From: Botryotinia globosa
Taxonomy: Eukaryota; Ascomycota; Leotiomycetes; Helotiales; Sclerotiniaceae
NCBI GenBank assembly: GCA_014898425.1
Contig: RCSZ01000005.1
Span: forward strand, 1-64,000
Reading direction: 5' to 3'
Length of the DNA: 64,000 nucleotides
The position numbers and the translations under genes are program-made. This document shows positions 23,401-36,100 of the stretch, piece by piece (position 1 is the first letter of the stretch; each line of letters starts with the position of its first letter). A model generated the notes under the pieces. It was not told where the DNA came from. It worked only from the letters and a program-made list of their open reading frames with translations, and ran no database searches.

Positions 23401-24945
23401 TGCCTCAGTTGCAAGATGTTCCTTTGTGAAATATTAGAATGATACTTGAAGGCGCAAGAAAGTATTCCGATTCACACTGCAGTAGCGGTAGCATGTTCAT
23501 AATGTGGTGTGGACAGTCGTCAATCCCATCGAAATTCTGTAGGACAATTTTTAACGCATTTCACCATGGGCTAGGCGGATCTACAAGTTTTAAGCGGCCG
23601 TTTGTAAAAACGACGTCCATCTCACGCTACGTGGGTCGATTCGGGATGTTTGGCCTCACATTGAAATTGTTTCTATCACAATCATTTAGAGTACATGTTG
23701 ATCACAAGATCATAGTTACATCTGTAAGCTCTCAAGACAATTCGAGTAGCAAAAAACTTTTCTTGCTTTGCTGGTTGATATAGGTATAATCAATTTGATC
23801 GTTTCGAAAGCTTCCGCTAATTACCACCGCCGTTCCCAAAAAATCCGACGAAAATCATCAATCGCAAAAATACGTGTCTTGGTTCCATCGACATGAACTT
23901 TCCATTTATAAATGATAGTCAAAGAGCTTTTTTCGTCTCAATCAATCCGATGAATTATTGTGGCACAGATACGCCCAATAGATAACCGTAGGTTTCAAAT
24001 GAACGAATGTTCAAAATCAAATTGCTTGCATCACTACATACAGCATACGCCCGTCGTGGAATTTTTGAGATAGAATCCGGCATCCGCTTCTAAGTTTATT
24101 GTTAGTTTAGCGTCTTTCTCCGTTGAAACTAGCTAAACCACCACATTAACCATGGTGAGGCTTGAGCGCTTTATGCTCCTAGCATTCCTTTGCTGACTTT
24201 TGACCTATTCATCTTTAAGTTATTTTGGTCTGTTCAATTAGTTTCAACATGAGGAATAAAAACCGTACTTTCTTGTAAGCCGTATCAAGTTCTCAGAATT
24301 CCCTGCCCCGCCACCCCCTCAAAAAGACGATACACAAGAATTTGTAATTTGTTACATAGTTTTCATTGATATCCGGGCTACTATAGTACAAAACTGAATA
24401 ATACCTGGAATTGATTGAGGTCTACCTGGGATACTATGGTGATCGAAGGCATGGAGTGATCTGCGCTTGAGGTGTAGTGCATCTGTACTTCTTTCTGTTA
24501 TCTCTTATGGCACTAATCATCCGACTCTGGAACTCCGCATTATAGCAACATTCAGTACGTACTTCGGTTTCACCCAACTTTCCGTCGTGCGACTTTCGTG
24601 GGATGACTGAAGCCCAATTTTTTGATAGAGTTATTGATCGTCATTTCACTCCATGTCCATTATTAGCATACTAATATTCTGGGGTATCGAAACATCTCGA
24701 GGTTCGATGGATGAATACTCATGGAACCGGTTCAATTGCTACACTGCATCATGACTTTGTTATTATAACCTCTTCTCTCCGCTGTCTTATTTCCTTCGTT
24801 ATTCTTTTCAACTATAGGTTGCATTGTTTCTATGGTCTTTCCCTTGCACTATTGTGAAAAGTCCAGTTGTTTGGAGTCGTACCATCTTGTTTGGTAATCT
24901 CTAGATTATATATCAGTCGGAATAATAAAAGCGATATCAATCATC
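20417..24945. other. 4.5-kb gene-poor region
   Basis: No gene is supported. Frames of 60-117 codons occur on both strands (for example 21626-21979 minus, 22682-23032 minus, 23439-23783 plus), but none shows a domain, a splice-joined extension or a family resemblance. Base composition is ordinary, unlike the RIP-like block. The right end is the promoter of the aquaporin gene, with a TATA-like attatata about 40 nt before its ATG. Confidence 0.5.
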
Positions 24946-25981
24946 ATGGCATTGAGAAGCCCAGCTAGAGACTACTTGGTCTCTATGATCGGTGAACTAG
25001 TTGGAACTTTTCTGTTCCTCTTCTTCGCATTTGCTGCAGCACAAACGGCGAACCAACCCAACGGAACTAAGCCCCTCACACCCAACGCGACTGATACATC
25101 AAAACTGTTATACATTGCCCTTGCATTTGGTGCTAGTCTTGCAGCAAACGTTTGGATTTTCTTTCGTGTCAGTGGGGGGCAGTTCAACCCGGCAGTGACG
25201 CTCGCACTCGTGCTTATCGGGGCAGTGTCTCCTACGAAAGCATTGATACTTATACCTGCTCAACTCGTTGGCGGAAGTTTGGCTGCTGCTGCAGTTAAAA
25301 GCATCATACCAGGTGATGACATACTTTTCGCAGTATCACTTGGACCAGGTGTCACAGATGGTAAGCATGAATAGTCCGGGGAAGCGAAAGACACTTTACT
25401 AATTCGATTCCGATAAAGTCCAAGGCTTATTCATGGAACTACTTTTAACCTTTATGCTCATATTCACAATCCTCATGCTCGTTGCCGAAAAGACGAAGTC
25501 TACATTTGTCGCACCTATCGGTATTGGTTTTTCGCTTTTTATCGGCCACCTTGTCGGTATCTTTTGGACAGGAGCAGGAATCAATCCTGCCCGAGCATTC
25601 TCACCAGCCGTTGTTCAAGCTTCATTTCCAACTTATCATTGGATTTACTGGCTGGGTCCTGCTCTAGGAGCTTTCCTTGCCGCAGGACTGTACTTGGGGC
25701 TGAAAGCAATGAAGTATGAATTAGTTGGCGGGGATGCGGATAAAGAAAAACGGGAGGAGGGCTTAACCACGCAGCAAGCAGACCTTATTATTGAAACTCT
25801 CCGCGGATTGCCCAGAGCGATACAGGGATCTGGAGCTTTAGGACAATTTGAAGGTACAACGAAAGGTCAAATGTCTCCCACTGATTTGGAGAGGGGGTTC
25901 GACGTTAGGATCTTGATGGATGATCCAAACATTCGGAAAAGTCGATTTGGATCTCCTGATTCTACGGATTTACCAATCTAG
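24946..25981 (+). CDS. Aquaporin (MIP family channel)
   Basis: Two exons, 24946-25360 and 25419-25981, 325 aa; the 58-bp intron has donor GTAAGC and ends in AAG. A six-helix major intrinsic protein passing water or small neutral solutes. Helices lie near residues 12-32, 52-73, 98-117, 141-161, 170-188 and 212-231. Both pore motifs are intact: GGQFNPAVTLAL (NPA 81-83) and GAGINPARAFSP (NPA 194-196, followed by the conserved Arg197). The lack of the Asp after the second NPA that marks aquaglyceroporins favours the orthodox aquaporin group. The C-terminal tail (about 90 aa) is hydrophilic and probably cytosolic. The N-terminus is short compared with yeast-type Aqy proteins. Confidence 0.95.
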
Positions 25982-26979
25982 ATTCAGGTAAATTCTTTCT
26001 TCTACGGTATTCTTATGTATAATTGATTTTGAAGGGAAAAAGACATCTTTGATCGAAAATTCCCAAAATAAAAGAGATGGATCTGGCAAGTGAGTGGATA
26101 TTGGATAGTGTGGGGGCAACATAAGAATAGGCACGCAGTACAACAGACGAATGTCTGGTGACGATGATAACGATTTATTCACGATTTTCATTTCGAGGGG
26201 TAATATGAGACCAATCAATTGGACAATAGGCATTTTCCGTGGAGGTTTATTTCACAAGCACGAAATTACGTTTGTCGAATGTCTTTACATCACATGCTGC
26301 ATTCAGGTAGAGATTTCGAACGGCTTTCGATATTACGCTCATTTTAATCATAATAATTTTAAACATCTCGATGATCTTTTCTCTTCGTGCTTAGACTTCG
26401 CAACAATGACCTCAAATAATCTCTCTCAGCCTTAAATCATCTAGACACCGATTTCAAAGTTATCTGGTTTTTGAAACCGTTTCGGCGCAAAACAAAAAAT
26501 TAATCACCATAGGGTCCACTAGCTCTGATGGACGTGCGAGTCAAGTCGCTGTCCGATATTAGGTATGCATTAAATCAGGCTATCCGAAAACGCCACTCGG
26601 ACGCACCATAGCCAATAAGGGAACCAAATCAAGGTTCTTCGCTCTAGAACTTTGATGCTTTCATTGTAAACTGTGAGGGGGCTAGACACTTCTTGAAGGT
26701 TGTGGTTTATTGCCGTTGATCGTCTGGCAATTATGTTTAGTGATATTGCCCGTACAATAAGCCACAAGGAGAATGACGATATGACAATAACGAAGCTTTT
26801 GGTTACGGATCTGTCGCACGTGTATTTTATATAGATAACTCGGGTTGCTTGACGCAACCTCAAAGAAACAATCATTGAATCTATGTTCAAGTACAAGTTC
26901 GAATAAATGGTCCCGGGTGCAGAATCGAGTGGTTGCTGTACATTTGAGATAAACATTTTATAATGTATCTATATTGATA
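25982..26979. other. Intergenic between convergent aquaporin and monooxygenase genes
   Basis: Two convergent 3' ends face each other across about 1 kb. One 128-codon minus frame is listed separately as doubtful. Nothing else seen. Confidence 0.5.
26570..26956 (-). CDS. Doubtful small open frame, 128 aa
   Basis: Starts with ATG, 23 bp downstream of the stop of the monooxygenase gene on the same strand. It has a hydrophobic stretch around residues 53-73 and no recognisable family. It may be only part of the 3' flank. I do not know its function and think it is more likely not a gene. Confidence 0.15.
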   Translation of the reverse strand: MFISNVQQPLDSAPGTIYSNLYLNIDSMIVSLRLRQATRVIYIKYTCDRSVTKSFVIVISSFSLWLIVRAISLNIIARRSTAINHNLQEVSSPLTVYNESIKVLERRTLIWFPYWLWCVRVAFSDSLI

Positions 26980-28537
26980 TTATATATTGGCAGCATTTCC
27001 GTTCCAACCTGAACTGTTCACTGGCTGATCCAAACCGACAAATTTACCTTCTTCAACCTTGGCAAATAAATCTTCAAACCTGTCAAGAGCAACTTGATAA
27101 CAATCAAAACCATAAATCCTCTTTTGAACATCAGCATCTGCCCATTTATCTGGAACTACTCCCCCCTTTTGTTTCAATGCAGCGAATTGCTTATCTCTCT
27201 CTGCCTTAGCAGCTCCATTACCCAAATGTAAAGCTCGTCCGGATTGTGCAGCGAGCTCAACGAGGGTTTCCGCTCGTTCTTTTCTAACGCTCTCGTAAAC
27301 GAGTAAAGATTTGTTGATATCTGATGGACTGTTTGAAGGACACTTGGAAAACACAGCGCCTAAAACGGCAGCATCTTCAATTGCTTGAGCGGCACCTTGA
27401 GCTAAATGAGGAAGAGTTGGATGGCAGGCATCTCCGACTAATGCAATCGATCCGCGGACCCAAGTTGGAAGAGGGCTGTGGACACGAAGTTTCCATTCAC
27501 ACACCTCACCATCAGGAACAAGGTTCAACATACGTTGAACTTTAGGGCAAAAGTCTGAGAAAATATCCAACATAGCGCTCTTATCACCCTTGGTAGTATA
27601 AGTAGCTGAAGGGGCGGCAGCGAAATTTGTGTCTGGTTGAACTGTGGAGAGGTTATAGATTTTTTTGCTTGAGACTGGGTAGGCGATGATATGTCTTTTC
27701 TCTCCAATCCATCTTGTGACCTTATCTCCATTGATAAGTTCCAAAAGCTCGGGGTCGTTCTCCATTTCCTCACGCTTTAGCATAATTCTGTATGCTGCCT
27801 GGTTCGTGTCTGTAATGTGTGCGTCATGGTTCAATTCAGATAGAATCTTTGATCTAACGATCGATTTAATACCATCTGATGCGAGAATGACATCGGCTTC
27901 GACAGTATAAGATTCTCCGTGGCGTGGCTTGACCTTGAGGAGTGGCTTGGGACCAAAAGACTCAACAGCTTCGGCTGCGACAGAGAAATGAATTTTGATA
28001 CCGCTCTCTTTCTTACAAGCCTCATACATAGAGCCAGCAAGATTGGATCGGTGACCAACCATATGGGGGTATTCATAGGTTTCTCTGATGTACAAAAGAT
28101 CCACGTGAGCAAGCTCTTTATCAGAGTCGCCCTCTGTTTCTTGATCAGTAACACGCTTTTGTAGGAAAATTCGGGTGAGATAGATAACGCATGGCTTGAA
28201 CATAATTCTCAAAATTTGGCGAGGGGGTAAGAGAGTAACTGAACGTACGTCTAATACTAGTTTCTTTCAAGTCAACAGCTTCGGCCTCGATCTCCTTCCA
28301 ACAGCCCAACCTATCCAATATTCTGGCCATATTTGGCGCCAATTGAATTCCAGCACCGACGAAACCTAAATTCGACGCTGTCTCGAAAACTTTGATGTTT
28401 GTGAAGCCCTCTTTAGCTAAAGCTAATGCGGTTGACAGCCCTCCCATGCCTTATAACTGTAAGTAGATGAACTCGAGAGATAGAAATCGAAGCACCTCAC
28501 CAGCCCCAATGATCACAATGTGTGATGCTTTGTCCAT
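26980..28537 (-). CDS. FAD-dependent monooxygenase, salicylate-hydroxylase-like
   Basis: Three exons in transcription order: 28537-28501, 28449-28249 and 28133-26980, 463 aa. A class A flavoprotein aromatic hydroxylase of the PHBH/salicylate 1-monooxygenase group; it uses NAD(P)H and oxygen on a phenolic acid-like substrate. The FAD-binding GAGMGG lies at residues 11-16, the DG motif at 166-167 in ILASDGIKSIVR, and the second FAD motif GDACHP at 313-318 followed by LPHLAQGAAQAIEDA. The joins restore the family sequence: IIGA-G-MGGL and ETSIR-Q-GDSDKEL. Introns are 51 bp (acceptor AAG) and 115 bp (branch TACTGAT, acceptor CAG). No targeting peptide. Degradation of plant salicylate is a possible role for a plant-associated fungus, but the substrate is not shown by sequence. 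Confidence 0.9.
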
Positions 28538-29509
28538 GATGGCAGTTTTTGGGAACTTTCCGAATCGAAGTATAAGTCTGTTTGATGAGTTGAATAAAAT
28601 CGTATTATGTGATATATAGAGAAACTATGTGATGTAGTAGATTGGTACCCAAAACTCGGAGTGTATGCTTCCATATAAGATAGACATAACCTCCGATTCT
28701 TCAAGTCTTTTCATATATATTAGACCATCATTCGTAGTGCGTACGCACATGGAGTGCCCCACGATCCCCACAACTCGTGACACGAATGAAAAGTGGAAAA
28801 AGTCATAGCCACCCGGCTTCTTGGTACGGGATAGGGAGGATAAGGAGGCTGAATGAGGGAAACATCAATTGTATAAGAGACTAGAGAGGGGTGGAATTGA
28901 GAATCGGCATTAATTAAGCTTTGGTTGAATTGGCAACTTTTTATGATTGGTAAAGGACGAGAGAAGTGGTCGAAATTGTCTCATTGTAGGTGGGGCAGAA
29001 AGCCATCTTGATGTCGGGACCGAAGGAGATCCAAGGAACCAAGTCCATTTTGCATCGAACCTGCGGTACTAGCCGACCCCGCACACGTGATTTTGTCTCC
29101 CGATGGAAAAAGTACAGAAATGTAAGATCTTACTTGCTATGTCAAGGATAAGAGAGATAAAGTTGCTGGGTGGTTAGATAGCAGCACATTCATAAGTCCT
29201 ACTCTCATTTGGTATCAGATTTAACTGTTGCGATATATTCTGGCATCGTCCCCAATCGCCGACAGCACGTTGATGATGCCTCGGAGTAGGGTTCATTCGC
29301 CAAATACAATAGTGTGGGCAATGGTGGACTCCTTTTTTAGTGAATAATACAAATCTGGCAGTTTCTTTCTGCCTTCTTAAAAAGATATATTGTGGTGACC
29401 TGCTTCCAAATGAGGAATACGTGATTGACAGTTTTCTCACATAATAGGATGTTTTATGTGAATTTTACCACGGAGTATCCCCTTCCCGGTACCTTCCCTA
29501 GTGATTCCC
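28538..29509. other. Intergenic
   Basis: The left part is the promoter of the monooxygenase. A minus frame at 29174-29440 has no resemblance to any family. Nothing further supported. Confidence 0.5.
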
Positions 29510-31102
29510 TCAGCTGTCGCATAGCGACACAATATCTGTCGGCACAAATTGCTTCAAAATTCCCAATAAAGTTCGCAACGGAACCCAATCCAAATCTCCA
29601 TGGCTTGACTGCATAGGTTGTCCACTATACAATACTCTTGCAAAATGTCCATCAATAGCCGGGCTGCTAAAGTTCTGAAGCTTCCAAATCTCCACAGCAA
29701 TGTTGCTCCCCATTCCAGGCCATCTCATAGCATTTATACCCAAAGCGCCTGCTACTGGACCAATATCTCCATCATGAACAAATGTATGACTATACTTTCC
29801 TCCTTGAATTGTCCCGTTTGCGACACTCTCTAGTCTTGAAACTATCTCTCCAATAAACAGTCCCTCTACGACTTGAATGTATTCTTGAACATATGGATTT
29901 GCCCTCCAGTAATAATTCCACTCCCAGTCTCCAGCTCTGAAAACCTCATCTGCCATTTCCCGAGTTACGCAGCTTGAAGCATTGGTCGGAGAGCAAGGAA
30001 GAGAATAACCATTACAGAGTCGAGCTTGGAAATTGTCTGCGAAATGATCCATTGTCCCTTGCCATGCGCTAGAGTCTGCGTTGAACATATTTCCAAGTGT
30101 AGTACGTATGGCTGATGTAGCCTTCAGGTGAGCTTGCCATTCAGTGGTTGACTTGATTTTAGCTAGTGTTGAAGCAATGGCGGAGCAAGAGTACCCTGCA
30201 TTAACTGTGTCGAGTGAACTTGCTTGTTGATGGAGAGAAATTGATCCTTGATACTTGGGCCAGATTCCACGTAGTACCCCTCCAGCACTCTGCTGCGTCA
30301 AAGGCGACTCCGAGGAGCGAAAGTAAGTTTGCTCCAACGATGGAGTTGTGGGGAAAAGACTCAATTTACCGGTGGCGCCATACACTCCTGAAAGATCTCG
30401 GCCGTGCTGGTAGCCATCTAATAGGCCACCGATTGTGAGTTGTGGATATTGGCAAGTTCCCGAGATATAGTTGCCCAAGAAAGGATTGTGTGCATCTGTG
30501 TATGTGCTAGCATATACTGGAATGGGCTGTTCCAAGGTGTTATCATGAGGTCCAGCATACAGATAAGGGAAAATATCTGAGCAATTGAACGGCACGGTCT
30601 AAACGAAGTTAGTAAGTTCACCGGTATTGACGCGATATTGATTGACCTCTCCACTGGGTAAGACATTGTACATAGTCCTCCTCTGATGTCTTTGTAAATA
30701 CTCCAGATAGACGAGCTCCGCCTTGACACTTCCATTGGCTACAGGTGAAGGAAGTAGATACTCTTGTGCTCTTGGATGGGGCATCGAGCAATAATCGTAT
30801 GTGCCATATGTTATGTTTGATGTCGTAGACTTTCCCGGAGCGGAATAAATGCCACCATATGATCCAAGGGAAGTATTTGTGATGTATGAAGTGTCATTGA
30901 TGCCTATTGGATAGAAACTCTCCAAAGCAGATAGAGCAATCGTCCCCTGTGATCCCGCCAGCATTGTGAAGAGGGTAAATTTACCGGCGAACATGATGTC
31001 AAATTTTGCTGACAGTATCAAAACCCCTGAGGCAAGGCCAATTGTATAGGAAAACAGCCTCCACTTCCACTTGGTTATTGGTTTGTGGGAGTGAACCTCC
31101 AT
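29510..31102 (-). CDS. Histidine acid phosphatase family protein (secreted or membrane-anchored)
   Basis: Two exons: 31102-30647 and 30598-29510, 514 aa. The frame is interrupted once, by TAG at 30601-30599, which is the 3' end of a 48-bp intron (donor GTCAAT, branch acttactaac, acceptor tttag). Removing it joins LPSGE to TVPFNCSDIFPYLYAG. The catalytic His lies in the motif QRHQRRTMY (His139; the canonical RHGxRxP proline is Met144 here). The proton-donor HD is in FVHDGDIG (His427-Asp428). Many N-glycosylation sequons and Cys residues suit an extracellular phosphomonoesterase. The ATG at 31102 gives an N-terminal basic segment and a membrane span; an ATG at 30994 would give a cleaner signal peptide (MFAGKFTLFTMLAG...) and 478 aa. 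It is divergent from the neighbouring PLC gene. Confidence 0.85.
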
Positions 31103-31982
31103 TTAAACAAATATATGCGGTGACAGCACAAAGATGGAAACCTGGAAAATGGTTAAAGTTTCATTGCAAACTCAGACCGAATGGTTTTCCCTTCCATTAG
31201 AACACCAATCAAAGTGGGTGTTTCGACACATGTGTTTCTCACAGAACCCCACGTGGGAGTCAGCAAGGAAAGGGCGACTTCTTTCGAACAAAAATGCTTC
31301 TTTCGCGGCAAAACTAATAAGATTACAGTAAAATGAGTTGATACCTTCAGTGATATATTGTCGTCTCTTTACTCTGTACAAAACACTTCGTATCAAGATA
31401 TAGACTACACTACCTGGTCAACCTTACCATACCTCATCAGGGTTAGTGTGAGCTGCGAATCCGTACTCCGTAGTGATCCGTCGTGATCCCGCTTTGTTAG
31501 CATCAAAAGTCTCAATGAACAATATTGGAATCGTTCTTATACTCCGTAGGTGTGAAAGGAGTATATAATTATCAATGCTAACAATGTAAGATTACACATC
31601 AATCCAGTGAAGTCGCATCACAGGAATTGAGCCCGGCAATCTAGGTGTTTCTCCGACCCTCTAAGGTTATTTCGACGATCGCTTTGCTAGCCTCCACCAA
31701 GATCTCACACTCAGGTCAAAAGGAAACTCCCATCCTATCGAATCTCCAAGCACATATTTAAAGGGGAGCACTGGAAAATCAAGCACATTTGCAGCCGGTG
31801 TCGTAAAGCAAATATCTTATCCTAATTATTGTACAACGGTAGCATATATTGACCCTACACATAACGCAATCTCAGCCCATCTTCTATCAATTTCTGGATC
31901 ATACCTCAATTCTGAAGCTTAATTACTACGCGTCGACAAATCTTTCCGTCATAACACCGCCAAGTGTACAATTATAATCGCC
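31103..31982. promoter_or_regulatory. Shared divergent promoter region of phosphatase and PLC genes
   Basis: 880 bp between two outward-facing genes for secreted or membrane enzymes. It holds two ACTCCGTA motifs (31465-31472 and 31541-31548) and a TATA-like 'acatatttaaagggg' near 31753, about 230 nt before the PLC start. Co-regulation of the pair is possible but not shown. Confidence 0.4.
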
Positions 31983-33170
31983 ATGCTCATTCCTATTACC
32001 AGCTTCTTAATCGTTTTGGCGGTATCATATGGAGCCCATGCTTCCCCAATATCACGTCAAGTCAGCGAGTCAGACGTTTCACTGCAAGAAGTTGCCCTCC
32101 AGAAGCTCCTTACAAATGCGTCTCCAATATTTGGGAACTATGCAGACAGTCAATTGAATACGTCGACGTGGATGAGCCAATACGCTGATACCACAAAGCT
32201 CGTACACATGAATATTCCAGGGACTCATGATACCGCAACTTGGAACTATTCTCTCGCCACTCAGTCCGCGCTATCTGGTGTCACATCTCTAGGAAATCAA
32301 GTCCCTAATCCACCAGAGTATTATCGCTGCCAGAATAATTCTATTGCAGATATGCTCAATGCGGGAATACGAGCATTTGACTTGAGATTTGCCCTGGACG
32401 TTACCAACACCTCGATTGTATTTTGGCATAGTCAAGCCCTTCTATCGCAGACTGCAACTTTGGATGATGTACTGTTTGGTTATTTCCATTGGCTTGATAA
32501 TCATCCCTCTGAAGTAGTCTTGCTTAGCCTTCAATATGAAGGTAGCACTACGGAATCTGGAAGAAATGATGAAGGAGCACAACTCAAGTTGTTCAATGTT
32601 CTCACATCACCAGTAGCAACAAAGTATTTTTTGCAGACGAGAAATGAATTGGGAACTCTTGGTGACGCACGAGGCAAAATCATTCTTCTTCGCCGCTTCG
32701 ATCTTGATCAATTGTCAGACGCTTACGAAAATGCTTTACCTGGCCTTCACTTCTCCCCCGCTCTTTGGACCGATAATTCGCCTGACATTGAAATCAACTA
32801 TAATACGGCGAACAATTATACAGCATATATCGAGGATAATTATGAGCCTCAAACACCAGCTCAGTCAAATGCAACGGTCAATATTCAGTCAAAGTACGAC
32901 GTCACAATGACACATCTGTTGAAGGCAGCGGATGAATCTCTGGCACCTGATAGTTTATGGTGGACTTGGGCCAGTGGAGGAAAGATCTCAGATGGTGTGT
33001 TTCCTGAGACATTGGCTATTGGAAACGGAACAGAATATACGCCAGCTGGTGGTGTAAATCAAAACCTGGTGACATTTTTAAAAGAGATGCATGGAAAGAG
33101 GGTGGGAATTGTCATGCTTGACTTTTTTGAGACGCCGGGAAATTTGGTCGAGACTTTACTAAGTTTGTAA
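31983..33170 (+). CDS. Secreted PI-PLC X-domain phosphodiesterase
   Basis: Single exon, 395 aa, starting at ATG with a clear signal peptide (hydrophobic residues 3-18, likely cut near the AHA-SP at 18-22). It belongs to the PLC-like phosphodiesterase TIM-barrel group, like bacterial-type PI-PLC X-domain proteins. The first catalytic histidine is in MNIPGTHDTATW (His82) and the second in SIVFWHSQALL (His149), with the barrel strand AGIRAFDLRFALD between. Several sequons (NAS, NTS, NNS, NYT) suit secretion. No EF-hand, PH or C2 domain, so it is not a eukaryotic signalling PLC. Substrate (phosphoinositide, GPI anchor or other) is unknown. Confidence 0.9.
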   Translation: MLIPITSFLIVLAVSYGAHASPISRQVSESDVSLQEVALQKLLTNASPIFGNYADSQLNTSTWMSQYADTTKLVHMNIPGTHDTATWNYSLATQSALSGVTSLGNQVPNPPEYYRCQNNSIADMLNAGIRAFDLRFALDVTNTSIVFWHSQALLSQTATLDDVLFGYFHWLDNHPSEVVLLSLQYEGSTTESGRNDEGAQLKLFNVLTSPVATKYFLQTRNELGTLGDARGKIILLRRFDLDQLSDAYENALPGLHFSPALWTDNSPDIEINYNTANNYTAYIEDNYEPQTPAQSNATVNIQSKYDVTMTHLLKAADESLAPDSLWWTWASGGKISDGVFPETLAIGNGTEYTPAGGVNQNLVTFLKEMHGKRVGIVMLDFFETPGNLVETLLSL

Positions 33171-36100
33171 ACATGGTGTTTGTTTTCTGGATTATATCAT
33201 AATACTAATACCTAATCAATCGCATTATTTAACCTTCTCCTCTGAGAATGATTGTACGGAACTGAGTTGTGCCAAACCGTTCATATATTTTGAAGGATAC
33301 CCAATCGTATTGTAATTGATTTCTTCAATTTTACATTGCATCTGATCAATAATTAGCCTTCTACGAACCTCCTGTCACGTTCTCCTCTATACCTGCAATC
33401 ACTCTCAATCAGTAAGCCTGATACTTTGACAAAGGAGGGGGTAGATTTACCCCGCACTTCGCTTCAAAGCCCCGAACGCCTCTGAACTACAGGCTCATGC
33501 GATGGCTGTTTACTAATTCTAGGTATGAGTTTCAAAGAGTGTATAATACTTTTGCAAAAATGAGTTGCATAAAAATGTAAACATAGTGTCGCACGCTATC
33601 ATGGATCGAATTATTGTTATGATGATGCTTTCATACTCCCTTCTTTGAGGCTAGATGATGTATGGATGCCAGCTTGCGGCTTTCGGTACAAGACTTCTGA
33701 TTTCCATACAGCAAGTTGAGAATTACTCTGGCTTTTCTCGATGCTTACGAAATGATATATAGGGACGGCGTTGAGGTGAGTTTTCGAGCATTCGACTTGT
33801 GGAATTCAACACAAGTTTTTGACCCAAGGAAAATGAGCACACATCAATCGTAAAAACACAGTGGACTGTTAATTACGCTAAGATTAGGTTGGGTAGTGCT
33901 GTCTGAGAACTTGGAATTCATATCGAAGTTATCAATGTGTCCAACCTCAGATCTACGCTCTGCTCAGATAAGATCCCACGATTCCTATTCTTGCTATTGG
34001 TATCACCTCTGTTTCACCGTTATTGACAAAAGCCTCACCATTCCCATCACTGCCACCCCATTTCGAAAGTCCCTTCCCGTCTCCGCGGATTAGCTCGATA
34101 TTCGGAGTATACACAATCACAACCAAACTCCACTTGCTGAATAGAGCTCTCACCTTTAAAGCATACACTCCTATCGCCTTCGAACGTGTGGGCAAGATAC
34201 AGTTCGAAGCAATAGTAATGATCTTCTAGAGCCGCTTTCTTAGCTTAAAAAAGGGTCTAGACAATCCACGACTTTAGAAGCCTAGAAAGGCCTCCTGTGA
34301 GAGATTGTGAAGTTCAAATTCAATGTTCAAACGGAAGCCACAAAATATACTTCATCACTTCCTCCTAAATTCTATTCGTACTTGAAGTCTCACTCTCTTT
34401 GCTCCTTCTTGTATTAACTCACGGCTCAAATAAGTCCCACAGTTCAAATCATATATCCAAATGTCTGAGTTAGCACATATGTGGACTCCCCTCCATAAAA
34501 CTAAGTTACGCCAAAGAGATTTCTTTCTCTTCTGTCTTCCAGATCGAATTCGAGATATAACTCACTTGAACATACATTTATATGGGTGTCTTAGTCAATA
34601 GCTGTGATTTAGACAGTTAATTAAAGGGCTTCAAACTTTGTTGTTTTTAATAGCGAACATACGGTGTTATCAGGCTGCTCTTCGTACGCCGTGGTTCCAA
34701 GGCCTTACAACGAGAAGCAGTGACATGAATGAGAGTGGGCATCAATGAGATCACTCACTCCAATTATAACCCTGGAAGCTATCAGTGATATTGCGAGAAA
34801 GATGTATTGCAAAATGAAGATGAGCTTCTTGCTCTAATCTTCGCATCATCGATTGACTGGTGCTAAATTTGATACCACAGTCAAGTAGTCACCAAGCCAG
34901 CGTTGACACTACATCGTTAAAATATTCGTTACCTGCGTGTCCAAGAAATACGAGTTTCGTAGAAGCTACAAAGAAAGGAATAGCAAGAGATAATATTTAC
35001 ATCTAGCATAGTTTGTACGAATGTTCATATTTCCTGTTCTTTGGCGAATATCATGTGCACAGGATACAATGGCATTGGTGTCTAAAGGCAAGTACTAGAA
35101 TTGGGACTCGGAGAGCAAAATTTGAGAGTGAGAGGGAATGAAAATTGCTTCGGTGAAATTGATATTTGATTGCCGTCATAAACAACCTATCACTGTGAAT
35201 CATCTCAACTACCACTAGATGTAGCCCACAGCCATCTTTCATGCCATAGACCGCGAGAAACCAAAAGAAAAGAGGAGGTCAGACTGTTGAGAGTTAAATA
35301 CCTAAGCTTATACAGACTCTATAAGTACTGGCCCAAAACAAATAGGACGATAATAGGGAATGGAGGATATATTTATTGTCCGTCAAGAAAAAGCCGATGG
35401 CATCAAGAAGGTTGGGATATAGAGACGAGAATAGCAGTCATAATGACAAAAGGCATTTCAACAGTGCATTTGAATATGCGAGAACGAGGGATGTCCAGAA
35501 AGACGCATAAAGGGCTCATTAAGAATGTTTCAAGTGTCTGGAATCATGCAAAGTAAGATGTTAATGACATGGAAATTATGTAGCTCGAAAACGGGTGAGT
35601 TGAGTATAGAGGGAATTGTTGCATAGCGAAGTCCGACGGCTGGCAATACCCAGTCATCGTCACGGAGCAAGTTTATTGGCAGCAATGATTGAAACTGAAG
35701 AGAATGACTATCACGGCATCGAACTTGGTGAGATTTGGAGATCCACGTTTGAGATTATCAAGTAGTATTAGTGATCAAAACCTTGTAAACCGATCACTCT
35801 ACGAGCCCTCATTATTCAAAGTAAGGTTGGTCTGAAAATTGTGAAATCGGAGCTATAGAGAGGCATAGCAATTATTTTCGAATATTTCAGGTTGAGAGTG
35901 TAGAGCACGAATGAAAATTAAAGGAATATTGAAATAGAATGAAATTGTAATTCCTCACCGAATGAATCTCGCCGAATGAATCAAAATAGCATGCCAGGAA
36001 AGATGGAGAATAAACCTCACCTAGAATTGCGAAATCCAAAAATGGATGTATTTCATACAGTCAATCTAGACCCCGAACATTCATTCATTCACGTTTCCTA

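Noticed and set aside
23439..23783. 114-codon plus frame starting at ATG
   Set aside because: No family resemblance and no neighbouring exon; likely chance.
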